64,000 nt of DNA from Rotaria sordida (Eukaryota > Rotifera > Eurotatoria > Philodinida > Philodinidae), in NCBI GenBank assembly GCA_905250125.1, contig CAJNOL010000107.1, positions 49,915-113,914 of the forward strand, written 5' to 3'. Each line of letters begins with the position of its first letter. Positions within the stretch are counted from its first letter, which is position 1. Below, piece by piece: positions 55,001-64,000 of this stretch. The notes under the pieces are model-generated. The model had not been told where the DNA came from and did no database searches. It saw nothing but the letters and a program-made list of their open reading frames with translations. The position numbers and the translations under genes are program-made.

Positions 55001-56514
55001 CAATTGAAAAAATGACATCTTCAAATGATAAAGAAAATAAAATTCCTGAACAAACATTAATTATGAATGCATCAACAACCACATTAATTCAGACAAATGA
55101 TCCATTTCTTGATGGTACGAAAAAAGAAAATCAATTAATTATCTTCAAATCATTTATTTTATTTAGGTCTTTTCGAAAAAGTTACTGATATTGTAAAACG
55201 TATCTTCGAAATAAAACGATCAGGAAAAGTAAGAGTATTCTTATACAATTAATTATGAACTATTTGTTTTTCTTTTTCTGCCTTAGACATTTTTTCTTAC
55301 TAATGAAAATAATATTCAATTTGATACATTACTTAAAAATGGTTTATGTACAACTCTTCAGAACATTCTTGAACATGGTCTTAAACCACAACAAAAAGAT
55401 CTTTCATTAGCTAAACAAATTACTGTATGGAAAATAATTGAAACATCGATTGATCATGGTAAAAAAAAAAAGATAAATAAATGTTCAAATGAAAATTTTA
55501 ACTTCTTTTTCTTTTTGTCTCTTCTAGGGCAAGCTCTTCAAGTATTTTATGAAGCTAAACAAGTTGCTCAAAATGCTTCGTTGTATTGGCCCTATAAATT
55601 TCAAGCATTTATTTTTGCATTATTAAAGTAAAAAAATTTTTTCTTTTCATTTTTTTTTAATGTTTTATTTTTTGTATTCTAGTAAGAATGAACTCATTAA
55701 TTGGCTTTATCATTTTATGAAACAAAAAGAAATTCTTCAACGTTATTATCAATCTCCTGATGCTCTAATTCTAACCTTTACGCCAACAACATTTAATTTA
55801 TTTGATCGTATAATGGCTCAATTAGAAAAACTTTCTCCGCTTGCTTTTCGTTTAGTTTATAAACCCGAACCTATTCCAGCAAATATTGAAGAACAATTAA
55901 CTACATCTACAATTAGTTTGCATTCAACTAAAAACAGTCCACGAGATTGGGTTATGAATATATCAAAACGACCATCAAAAACTTTAACACAACCAATTGT
56001 TCTACCAAATACAACTAATACTACTGCTACTACTACTAACACGACTACTCAACCAACTGATACATTACGTTCGACGTTATCACGTAAAATAAATTCTTTA
56101 TTTACAAAAACAAATCTAACACAACCACAACGAAAAAATGCTTCTGCAGTTACTGCAAAATTACCAACGTCAAAACCACAAACAGTAAGAGCACAATCAC
56201 CAACATCAGCAGCAGCTTCAGCACGTCGACCACGTCTATCAAATGTATTTGCTAATGCAACAGCTGCAGCAACAACTAATAAACCAGTCATTGTTTCAAG
56301 TCCAAAATTAAACAATGGAAATCGAACAGGTTCAATACGACGAGGTATTTCACCATCCGTTGTTGTGGCACCATCACCACCACCGGCATTAAATACTACT
56401 GGAACAATACCAACAAGTACGACAGCATTCCATTCGAAAATTCCACGTCCATCATTAAATGTTGATAAACCAAAATCGGCCCGGTATCGATCTACAGGAC
56501 ATCCGCCCAAATGA
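52100..56514 (+). CDS. RUN domain protein, RUSC1/RUSC2-like
   Basis: Eight exons (52100-52653, 52712-53972, 54301-54706, 54788-55114, 55167-55228, 55287-55458, 55528-55627, 55683-56514) join in frame to 1,237 residues. The first two thirds are disordered: Ser/Asn/Gln-rich, with a His-rich block at about residues 165-180. The recognised domain is a RUN domain over exons 5-8: GLFEKVTDIVKRIFEIKRSG, LLKNGLCTTLQNILEHGLKP, QQKDLSLAKQITVWKIIETS, WPYKFQAFIFALLNKNELINW and LSPLAFRLVYKPEP. The order and the GLKP, KDL, W-x-I-ETS and F-x-AFI-x-LLN positions match the RUN domain of RUSC1/RUSC2 (NESCA/Iporin), Rab-linked trafficking adaptors. The C-terminus is a Thr/Pro/Ala-rich basic tail ending STGHPPK. 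There is no SH3 domain, which vertebrate RUSC proteins have. The family call is moderate, and the RUN call is firm. Confidence 0.8.
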
Positions 56515-56895
56515 ATTCAAGTTTTTTTTTTCATTCCGGAAGATCTGAACCTATACAAAACATGTGATTGCTTTGTTTTTTTTTCTTTCTGCTTTTTCTT
56601 GCTTATTATTCATTGTCATTCCATATTTTATCGTGCACATATTCAAGTCCGAACATTGTGGGTTGCTATTCTCGTTTGTGTTTTGACACTGTGTTGACTT
56701 AGTATGCGTGTTTGTCTATTTATAAGTACTCAAATTTTAATAATAACTCGATAAAAATTATTTTCATTTTAAGCATGATAATAATGACGTCATCGAAAAA
56801 AGCGACACTATTGCATCATACTTGAGCATGAATAATCTATTTAAATATAGCAATAAAAGACGATATAAATTATTTTAGATTGTTTAATAATCATT

Positions 56896-58607
56896 ATGGC
56901 AGAAGGAGGTCCTTCAGCAGCATCTGCTACATCTTCTTATTCGAATAATGATGTCAATGAACAATTTCTTAAGAGTTTAATGGAAATGGGTATTCATCGG
57001 GAAGATGCTCGACAGGTTCTTGTTATTTGTTAGTTTCTTATTTTCGTCAGGAAAATTTCAATTTCAGGCTTTGAGAATCGTTAATAATCGAAGTTTGGAA
57101 GATGCATTGGCTGTTGTTTTTGGCGAATCGCCTTCTTTTTTTGCAGAGTCTGTGACATCAGCTAGTGGAGCTAGTGTAGAACAGGCTACTCAAGTTTCTT
57201 ATGAATCGGTAGGTTGTATATTTATATTCTTTCAAGAATATTATTTAATAAAGTCTTTTCTTTTTCAAATGATATCAGAAATTCTTACCGCAGATGGAGT
57301 ACCTAAAATAAAAAGAGACACGTTTGCGAGAAAAAAATTTTAAACAGGGTTTTCCATAGAACCACATCGGGTCTGCTTACGACTTCCCCTCTAACTTTGT
57401 CCGAACTGGATGAAACTTTGACCATAGACACCTAAAAATATTTTCCTGACGTAAAATCCGTTGTTTTCGTTTTTTGATAGTCCTATCCAGATTTGTAGAG
57501 CTCTGACCACCAGCAACCAGATTTCGGGTCCAAATCTTTACGTATTTCTTTCAATCCGATCGGACAAAGTTAGACGGGAGGGGGGGGGAGTCGTAAACAG
57601 GGCCGATGGGTCCTATGAGAAACTAGAGTTTCATGTAGAAACCGCAAAAAAATTTTGTTTGAAATTTTTTTTTGTCGAATATATGTTTCCTTATTTTAAA
57701 TGCTCTAGTTATGCTAAAAATTTCATATTGATCAGTATCTTTAAAGCTGAAAAATCATGAATAATCCAGAAATCAGATTTTACCAATAATTTTCTTCTGT
57801 ATATTGTTCTTCTCTAATCTATGAAGAAATATTCGATGCTGCTATCATTGAATATTGCCCTTCACCTTTTTGCTTTTCTTCATATCACTATTTGTTTTTT
57901 ATGACTACTTCGATTATCTAGAAGTCAATTCTTATTGACTTTTCATAACCTGAAAAAGATAGCATTATTGATTTAATCTTTAAATATCAAATTCAGATTT
58001 ATAATCGCTTTGTTAATTAAAATATTATTAATTAACATATTTTTGATTAATTAAACTTAATTGTAGATATAATTTATTTTTTCTTCAGAATGTAATACCA
58101 ACTGATAGTGATACAACTGATCAAAACATGATGACCTATAAAATGTTATTTATTGTTAATGGTTCACTTTCTATGAGTTCAGGAAAAATTGCAGCACAAG
58201 TTGCACATGCTGCTGTTGATTTATATCAGAAAATTCTTGATCAACGTTTGATGGCTGTAAATTTTTGGCGTATTAGTGGTCAAAGAAAAATTGTTGTTCG
58301 TGGTGATTCAGCTGAAGAATTACTTGATATTGAACAACGTGTATCCATAAATAAATCTGTTGTCAAATCAATTATTCGTGATGCTGGTCGAACTGAAATT
58401 GCTAGTGGATCAATTACATGTCTTGGTCTTTTTGGTACTGATAGTCAATTAGATCCAATAACGGGTCATTTAAAATTAATGAATGATTGTTTAAAATGTA
58501 GTGGTACCAATATTCAACAACAAAAATCAAGAAAAACGAAACAAGATACGGAAACACAGCTACCATCACCACCAACAAATTCAAATGATACATCGAATAC
58601 TCAATAA
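56896..58607 (+). CDS. UBA domain-PTH2 peptidyl-tRNA hydrolase fusion protein
   Basis: Three exons (56896-57015, 57068-57208, 58089-58607) join in frame to 259 residues. Residues about 20-65 form a UBA domain (NEQFLKSLMEMGIHREDARQ, then ALRIVNNRSLEDALAVVFG) expected to bind ubiquitin. Residues about 100-220 form a PTH2 domain: YKMLFIVNGSLSMSSGKIAA, QVAHAAVDLYQKI, SGQRKIVVRGDS, IIRDAGRTEIASGSITCLGL and TGHLKLM. The conserved Lys of GKIAAQ, the His of VAHAA, and the Asp and Arg of RDAGRT are all present, so hydrolysis of peptidyl-tRNA is plausible. No mitochondrial or membrane anchor is seen, unlike vertebrate PTRH2. A Lys/Gln-rich tail follows (QQQKSRKTKQD). The second intron is 880 bases and contains an inverted repeat. 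The gene lies 381 bases downstream of the RUN-domain gene, on the same strand. Confidence 0.9.
57349..57623. mobile_element. Short inverted-repeat element in UBA-PTH2 intron
   Basis: The left arm (about 57349-57412, containing CGGGTCTGCTTACGACTTCC and CTAACTTTGTCCGA) is the near reverse complement of the right arm (about 57560-57623, containing TCGGACAAAGTTAG, GAGTCGTAAACAGGGCC and GATGGGTCCTATGAG). A run of nine G lies in the right arm at about 57581-57589. The element enlarges an intron that would otherwise be small. There is no coding capacity and no flanking duplication was recognised. Confidence 0.6.
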
Positions 58608-60795
58608 AATATAACTATTATTTCTTTTTTTTGTATGTTTATATTCAAGATAAAATTAAAAAACATAACATCCTTGAAGTAAATCAATAGTAAATTGCTG
58701 TTACTTGAGTTTATGTAAAGCAAATTTTATTGAAATAGAACAATGTTCAAAAAGTCTTCAAGTCTTGAAATTAAAAACATATAATAAAATTTTCAAAAAA
58801 TAAAATTGCATTATTGTTTGATTTCCATAAATCATTATCGTATTTGTTCTCCAGAGAATATATTTTGAAGAACAATTATATATATGAGTATGAAGATCAT
58901 TTGTCTTAAAATAATTAAAATGTTCAATGAAATAATACAGATCCAGATTTGTTCTAAAACCAATTCTACAAGTTCATTATTAATAAATACTCTGAGATAA
59001 TAACATTGAAAATATTTCTTTCACCTGCTATATATATGCGAAGTTTCAGAACAGGAATTAAGATGATGATATATTTTGTATGGGCTCTGAGATCGAATAA
59101 TAATATAAAAACGGAAAAGTGAAGAACTACTATATTGTCTTTTGAATATCGACGTCTTAATAGAGCCATTTGATCCAAAATTTTCGGATCCGAACTCGGC
59201 GAATTCTATGTCTAGAATGAACGATGCAAATACAATGTTTTCGAGCTATCATGGAAATATCAGTTATGAATAAGAAAGAAACATTGCCATACCTTTTTGT
59301 TCATTCATAACATACTACATTCTTTACACGTTTCAAAGTTGAAACTGAATTTTGACTGACGAGGAAAACCTCCCAACTAATAAATCGCTTTTGAATCGAG
59401 ACTATGTGTATTATGTGGACCTGAATGAGGTATGAATACCATGATAGAATTCGTGCCATGAGCATATTGCTGTGGAGATAATGCAATTTTACAGTATTTT
59501 TTTGAATAAATGTTGTGGTCCTACTCAGAAAAACATCGAGAAAACTGATTTTTGAATTTTGTCTTGAAATTGTGCAAAGGAACAAGTGTTAACGAGAATA
59601 GTTTCTTGTGAAAGTTTCAGATCTTTTCGTTATTCCTATCCTAAAATACAGGTATTATAAAAGCGTGTCTTTCGTGTCACTCATGTACATCGATAAATTC
59701 GATGTTCTTGTTTTAGTGAAGTCGAAATTCGAAAAACTATTTTTATGGTGTTTCAAAGAGGAATCACGACATTCATAAAAAAAATGTTATAAAAATGTTG
59801 TATCTTCATAGCAATAAGCTAAGGATACGAACTTTTTTCAGAATATTCATAGGTCATTTGAGTCTACATAATACACGTAGTCTCGAATCAAAAGCGATTT
59901 ATCAGTTAGGGAACATCCCTTGTAAGTATTTCTCAAGTCTGGATGTATTAATATTCAAGATTTGTATAGGCCAAACTAAGATTGATCTGAATATCACATT
60001 CTACAATGACCTATGCTGAGGTTTAATATATTGCAAAAAAAAACAATGTTGAGAACATGTCAAATATCATAAATGACTTTTGAATGATTTGATTCTTCTA
60101 ATCAGAAGAGAAAAATGTCTTTATATGTTTTCTATTGATCTATTAGGATAACGATCTACGTGTTTAATCGAATTTGTATGGTTTGCACTCTTAATTCATA
60201 ATATCGAAAAAAATCTTCCAATAACTTTTGAGTGTTAATCTTCTCTATCATTCGTTTTATTGTCTTCTTTCTTTTTTTTTTGCTTTATCTCTTCTCTATA
60301 TGTTCTACATATATCTCAATAAGTCAAAGTAATCTCTTAGTTCATTGTTGATAAAACGTGTCAAACAACACTTCAGGATTATCAATAATAGAGAGTGCAT
60401 ACAAAACTTCTCCCTTTTAACAGGAAAAAAAACAACGATACACATAATTTTTAACAAGAAGTTGAGCTTCTTCTCATATGTTTATCATTGGTTAAAAAAG
60501 TTCAGTTATATAATAAAGACAATATAATCAAAAGAGAATGTATTTTTGTCATTGTTCATCATCTAAATTCAAAACACGATGATCAATTGATGATTGCAAA
60601 AAAAATCAATTTGTGTGAATGAAAAGATCTAAATGACAGCACGTTCGGCGTATCATCTAAATCCGAGAAAATGTTATCGATTAATTTTAATTGCACAACG
60701 GATTTATGAAATGAAGAATAAGAAGAGCAAAAAACAAAAAGAAAAACACATACACATACAAGGAGAAAGATCACTTAGTGATTTTACAAAAAAAA
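58608..60795. other. Intergenic between UBA-PTH2 and Dmbx
   Basis: AT-rich with no supported gene. Short frames at 58966-59178, 59301-59585 and 59795-60019 have no recognisable domain. The right end should contain the Dmbx promoter and 5' UTR. Confidence 0.45.
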
Positions 60796-61528
60796 ATGCA
60801 TCCATATGCATCAATTTATTATTCACCATTATCATCCTTTGTCAATCCATTGATGCCATCTGTAAGTGCTAGTGTTATGCCATTTTTTCATGGATCACCT
60901 GATCGATTTACAGGTATTGTATATTCATTTATCTTTTAAAATGAATCAAAATATATAATAGAATTTCTTCTTGATTCTCGACATCCACGTAAACAACGTC
61001 GTTCTCGTACAGCTTTTACCAGTCAACAATTACAAACATTAGAAAGATGTTTTGTTAAAACTCATTATCCTGATATTGTTATGAGAGAAAAACTTGCACT
61101 CTATACTAATTTACCAGAAGCTCGTGTACAAGTAAGAGTATTTCAAAATGAACTATGTTAAAGTTTTGTTTTTTCTTATTTAGGTATGGTTTAAAAATCG
61201 ACGAGCAAAATATCGAAAAAAACAAAAAATACTTATTGATCAATCGTTGAAAAATTCTACAATCGATATGAATGATGATAATTTAAGTGAATGTTCAAGT
61301 ACGAATGACAATACACATTTGATCATATCAAAAAATGCAAATAAATCAACAATATCCGATCCAATACCTCATCAAATATCACCAATAACACAAATTTCTT
61401 CCTTTACATTAAATAATAAACAACATTTTAAAAGTGATTCATCCATATATAATTTTATTGAAAAAAATGAACAATCAAAATGGCATTCAACGAAACATAA
61501 ATATTATATTGAAAATTTATTACAGTAA
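60796..61528 (+). CDS. DMBX: Paired-like K50 homeobox transcription factor Dmbx
   Basis: A nuclear transcription factor. Dmbx genes pattern the midbrain and diencephalon in vertebrates and neural tissue in other animals. Three exons (60796-60913, 60962-61131, 61184-61528) join in frame to 210 residues. The N-terminus is [19 protein letters not shown] segment [16 protein letters not shown] precedes the homeodomain: [19 protein letters not shown], then [20 protein letters not shown], then [19 protein letters not shown]. Lysine at homeodomain position 50 (WFKNRR), the KTHYPD block and TNLPEARVQ together match Dmbx rather than Otx, Goosecoid or Pitx. The intron between VQ and VW lies at the common paired-like position. 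The C-terminal half is Ser/Asn-rich; the final KYYIENLLQ is reminiscent of an eroded OAR core. It is shorter than human DMBX1 (about 380). Both introns are about 50 bases. Confidence 0.93.
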
Positions 61529-64000
61529 CTTAATATTGATAGCAATACTAATTATTTACAATCGATAAATGTCTTTCATAAAAAAATAAGTTTGAGTTTA
61601 AATTGTTCAAAATTAAAATATAAACATATATTGAGGAAATCATGAAAAAAAGAAAAGCTTTGATATGTCATTTAACATTAGTCAAACGTATTTAATCTTC
61701 ATCTATTTAATATTGACGTATTTTGTGGATTTAATTGAAGATACCAATGCGCTATGAACAGTTAAAAAAAAAAGGAAATTTCGTTTTGTAGAACTCACAT
61801 GTACTTTCGAATGAAATAGTGAGTATAAGTTTGAAGTCAAAATTTTGAGACTCATCCCATTACAGACCTTGGAAACTGCAGATGCGAATCAGTCATTTTA
61901 ACATTGCTGTCACTCGTAGTTACACAAGCAAAAATGAGAACTTTGCATGGCAAACAGCATTGGTTAAAATTTTAAGATCAAAGAGAAAACTAGGCAAAAG
62001 CAAGAGTGGAGAATTAAGGTACTAATATGTGCAGCACGTCTAGTAGTGAGACAATTTTTAATATACGAAAATGTATGCGATCAGTGGCGAAGCCCACGGG
62101 AGAGCAGAGAGGACTCAAAGAACTGTAGGAGGGCTGACCCATCCTAGTCTAAAACTCTGGTTGCGACACTGATATGAGTTCCACATTTCAGCCGCTGCAC
62201 TGACAAGCTTCTGATTTTCTATAGATATTGATCGAACATTGTTGAACTTCATAAGTTCAAATTTATTCGAAAATAGAAATATTATTTTTTTTGTCAATAA
62301 CATCAGGTAAAAGTATCGAAATCGAACCGAAAGCACTTTTTTGCAATCTTGTCTAGGACGTTTTATTCGCTCTCAAATAACATCTCAAATGTACAAATTT
62401 TTGAGGACTTTGGTTTTTTTCAAGCTTCAAGATAATTAAAACGAGGAAATTTAGGTGCCATATTTCCTGCTCATGTGTAAGACAGCTGTGAATACTACAG
62501 TTGATGATAGATAATGAATCGTATAGATAGCTAAATAATCAATAGACAATGTTCTTTAGAAGACTATTGATACACGTTCGTAGAGTTTTGGTAGTGATCA
62601 ATTTTACGATGGCTATTTTTCAGATGTGTTTTTGATTTCGATCAACTGATTGATCGAAACCTATTTAAAATAATAAAAAAAAGACTTTAATATAGCCTAA
62701 AAATGTTTTGGAGAAAATCAGTTCGTATTGAATCGTAAAAACGACGATATGTTTTTTAGAAGATATCAATTTTGTTTATCTCTTCTTAGACAAAGGCATC
62801 GACAGTTGACATTTTGTCTCATATTGATCTCAACATTGGAAAACCAGAGAATGGCCGTTGAAAGAGGGGATGAAAAAGTCAAGATTGAATTGAGAACATA
62901 AATTTTACCATCTTTTCATATAAGGTTTCTTGTGTTTACAGAAAGGTAGACAAAAACGAAAACTTTGATCGACTTTTCGATATAAATTTAATTTTTTTTA
63001 TTGCGAAACATATGCATCCCAAGTTGTTATTTTCTGTTGAAATGAACTCGGGTACAGAAAATCAGATAAAAGTCATTCGAAGACGGACTGAAAGAATCGA
63101 GGTTGACATGATTCAGGTTTTTACTAAACTTCTCAAGAATGTTTCGTTCGCTTATAAATAACGTTCGAAAAAGACATATTTTGGAGCACTTAGTTTTTTT
63201 TTAACTCTGACACATCCACCTTTTGGAATGCTACTTGTTGATCACTTGGGATCTGTATGAACTCCAGCCTGATAAAATAGAAATAATATACTACATTATC
63301 AATAGTTTGTAATGAAACTATAATTGCTCAGGAAGAGAATTGACTCTAAGAAAAACAAATAGAACAGAAGCTATTTCGAATGATATTTATTCAATCTTTT
63401 ATAGTTTCTTCTCATCTTCTATTCTCGAAATGTTTCAGATTGTGCATTGCATATAAAACATTCACACTTACAGAGTGATCCATAAGTAGCTTTACGATAA
63501 AAAAAACTGATTAACTCCGTTTCAGTTCAATTAAATAAGCTGATATTTTGGTTAGTGGTAGAAGTTTATACAAAGTTTATTTTTACACAAATAATGTAAA
63601 CAAATACTTCTATTAAGTTTTATCTTTAACCTCATCAAAGAAATTTTATCTGTTGATAAGTAAGAAAAATACATACGAAGCGTTCCACAGATAATTTTAG
63701 TTGCCACCCAGAATAATAAAAAGAAGGAATAAAAACACACTTTATATATGATACACCATTCATGAAAATAGAGAAAGTTTTCAGAATTAGTTAGTTTAAA
63801 CGTCATCAGTTGCAATGTTTCGAATTTTCAAGCATAAAGCACTGATTTTTCCAATGAAGTTGGCAATTCAGTGTCTAGAAAGGTTCGATTGATCATTTTA
63901 GTTATCAAACACGAATTCCAGTATTTAAACCAACTAATTTTGAAAACTTGTTCTATTGGCTTGTTAAGAAATTTTTGTCGTTTTTTTTGCTAAATTTATT
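61529..64000. other. Intergenic, right end of window
   Basis: No supported gene. Minus-strand frames at 62115-62336 and 63552-63815 carry no recognisable domain. A small inverted-repeat element at 62082-62171 is annotated separately. Confidence 0.45.
62082..62171. mobile_element. 90-bp element with hAT-like CAGTG ends
   Basis: The left end CAGTGGCGAAGCCCACGGG and the right end CTCTGGTTGCGACACTG form an imperfect terminal inverted repeat (10 of the first 13 positions). CAGTGGCG-type termini are common in hAT-related non-autonomous elements. The flanking 8-mers (TATGCGAT and ATATGAGT) are not an exact duplication, so the call is weak. Confidence 0.35.

Noticed and set aside
56049..56510. 153-codon minus-strand frame
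   Set aside because: It is antisense to the Thr/Ala/Pro-rich tail of the RUN-domain protein and has no recognisable domain.

Overview
The window looks like nuclear DNA of a small invertebrate, most likely a bdelloid rotifer. This is inferred from several traits together: AT-rich sequence, coding exons split by many GT-AG introns of about 50-70 bases, metazoan-only regulators (FoxB, Dmbx, an IAP with BIR and RING domains, DENND1), and a bacterial-type alpha-L-rhamnosidase carrying normal small introns. No rRNA, tRNA, CRISPR array or prokaryotic operon was seen. Most genes had to be assembled across introns, so single open reading frames show only pieces of them.

Layout, left to right. 1-1574 has no recognisable gene. 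1575-1974 (+) is a small UPF0728 (C10orf53-like) gene, convergent with homogentisate 1,2-dioxygenase (2048-3976, -). A two-EF-hand protein lies at 4828-5337 (+). RRP9/U3-55K, a U3 snoRNP WD40 protein, fills 5495-12059 (-), and the MCM9 helicase fills 12185-17762 (-). The last MCM9 exon sits beyond a 1.44-kb intron. Divergent from MCM9 is a secreted GH78 alpha-L-rhamnosidase (18249-21438, +), followed by a tiny hydrophilic-protein gene (21939-22235, -) and what looks like a decayed gene on the minus strand (about 22560-24300).

A TAF6-type TFIID/SAGA subunit follows (24466-26208, +), then a FoxB transcription factor (28128-29381, +). A gene-poor stretch of more than 9 kb carries a 575-bp TA-flanked palindrome, a short miRNA-like hairpin and a 206-bp foldback repeat. 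It ends at an inhibitor-of-apoptosis gene with three BIRs and a RING (38916-41664, +). Another gene-poor stretch contains a 10-N assembly gap in degenerate GT/GGG-rich sequence.

The right part holds DENND1 (46192-51794, +, with a long foldback in its largest intron), a RUSC-like RUN-domain protein (52100-56514, +), a UBA-PTH2 fusion protein (56896-58607, +) and a Dmbx homeobox gene (60796-61528, +). The rest to 64000 is non-coding as far as can be read.

The genes do not form a pathway. They are ordinary, independently transcribed housekeeping and developmental genes. The most distinctive contents are the probably horizontally acquired rhamnosidase, the IAP gene isolated in a repeat-rich desert, and several unrelated foldback elements, some of them inside unusually large introns. 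No convincing new multi-gene system was found.
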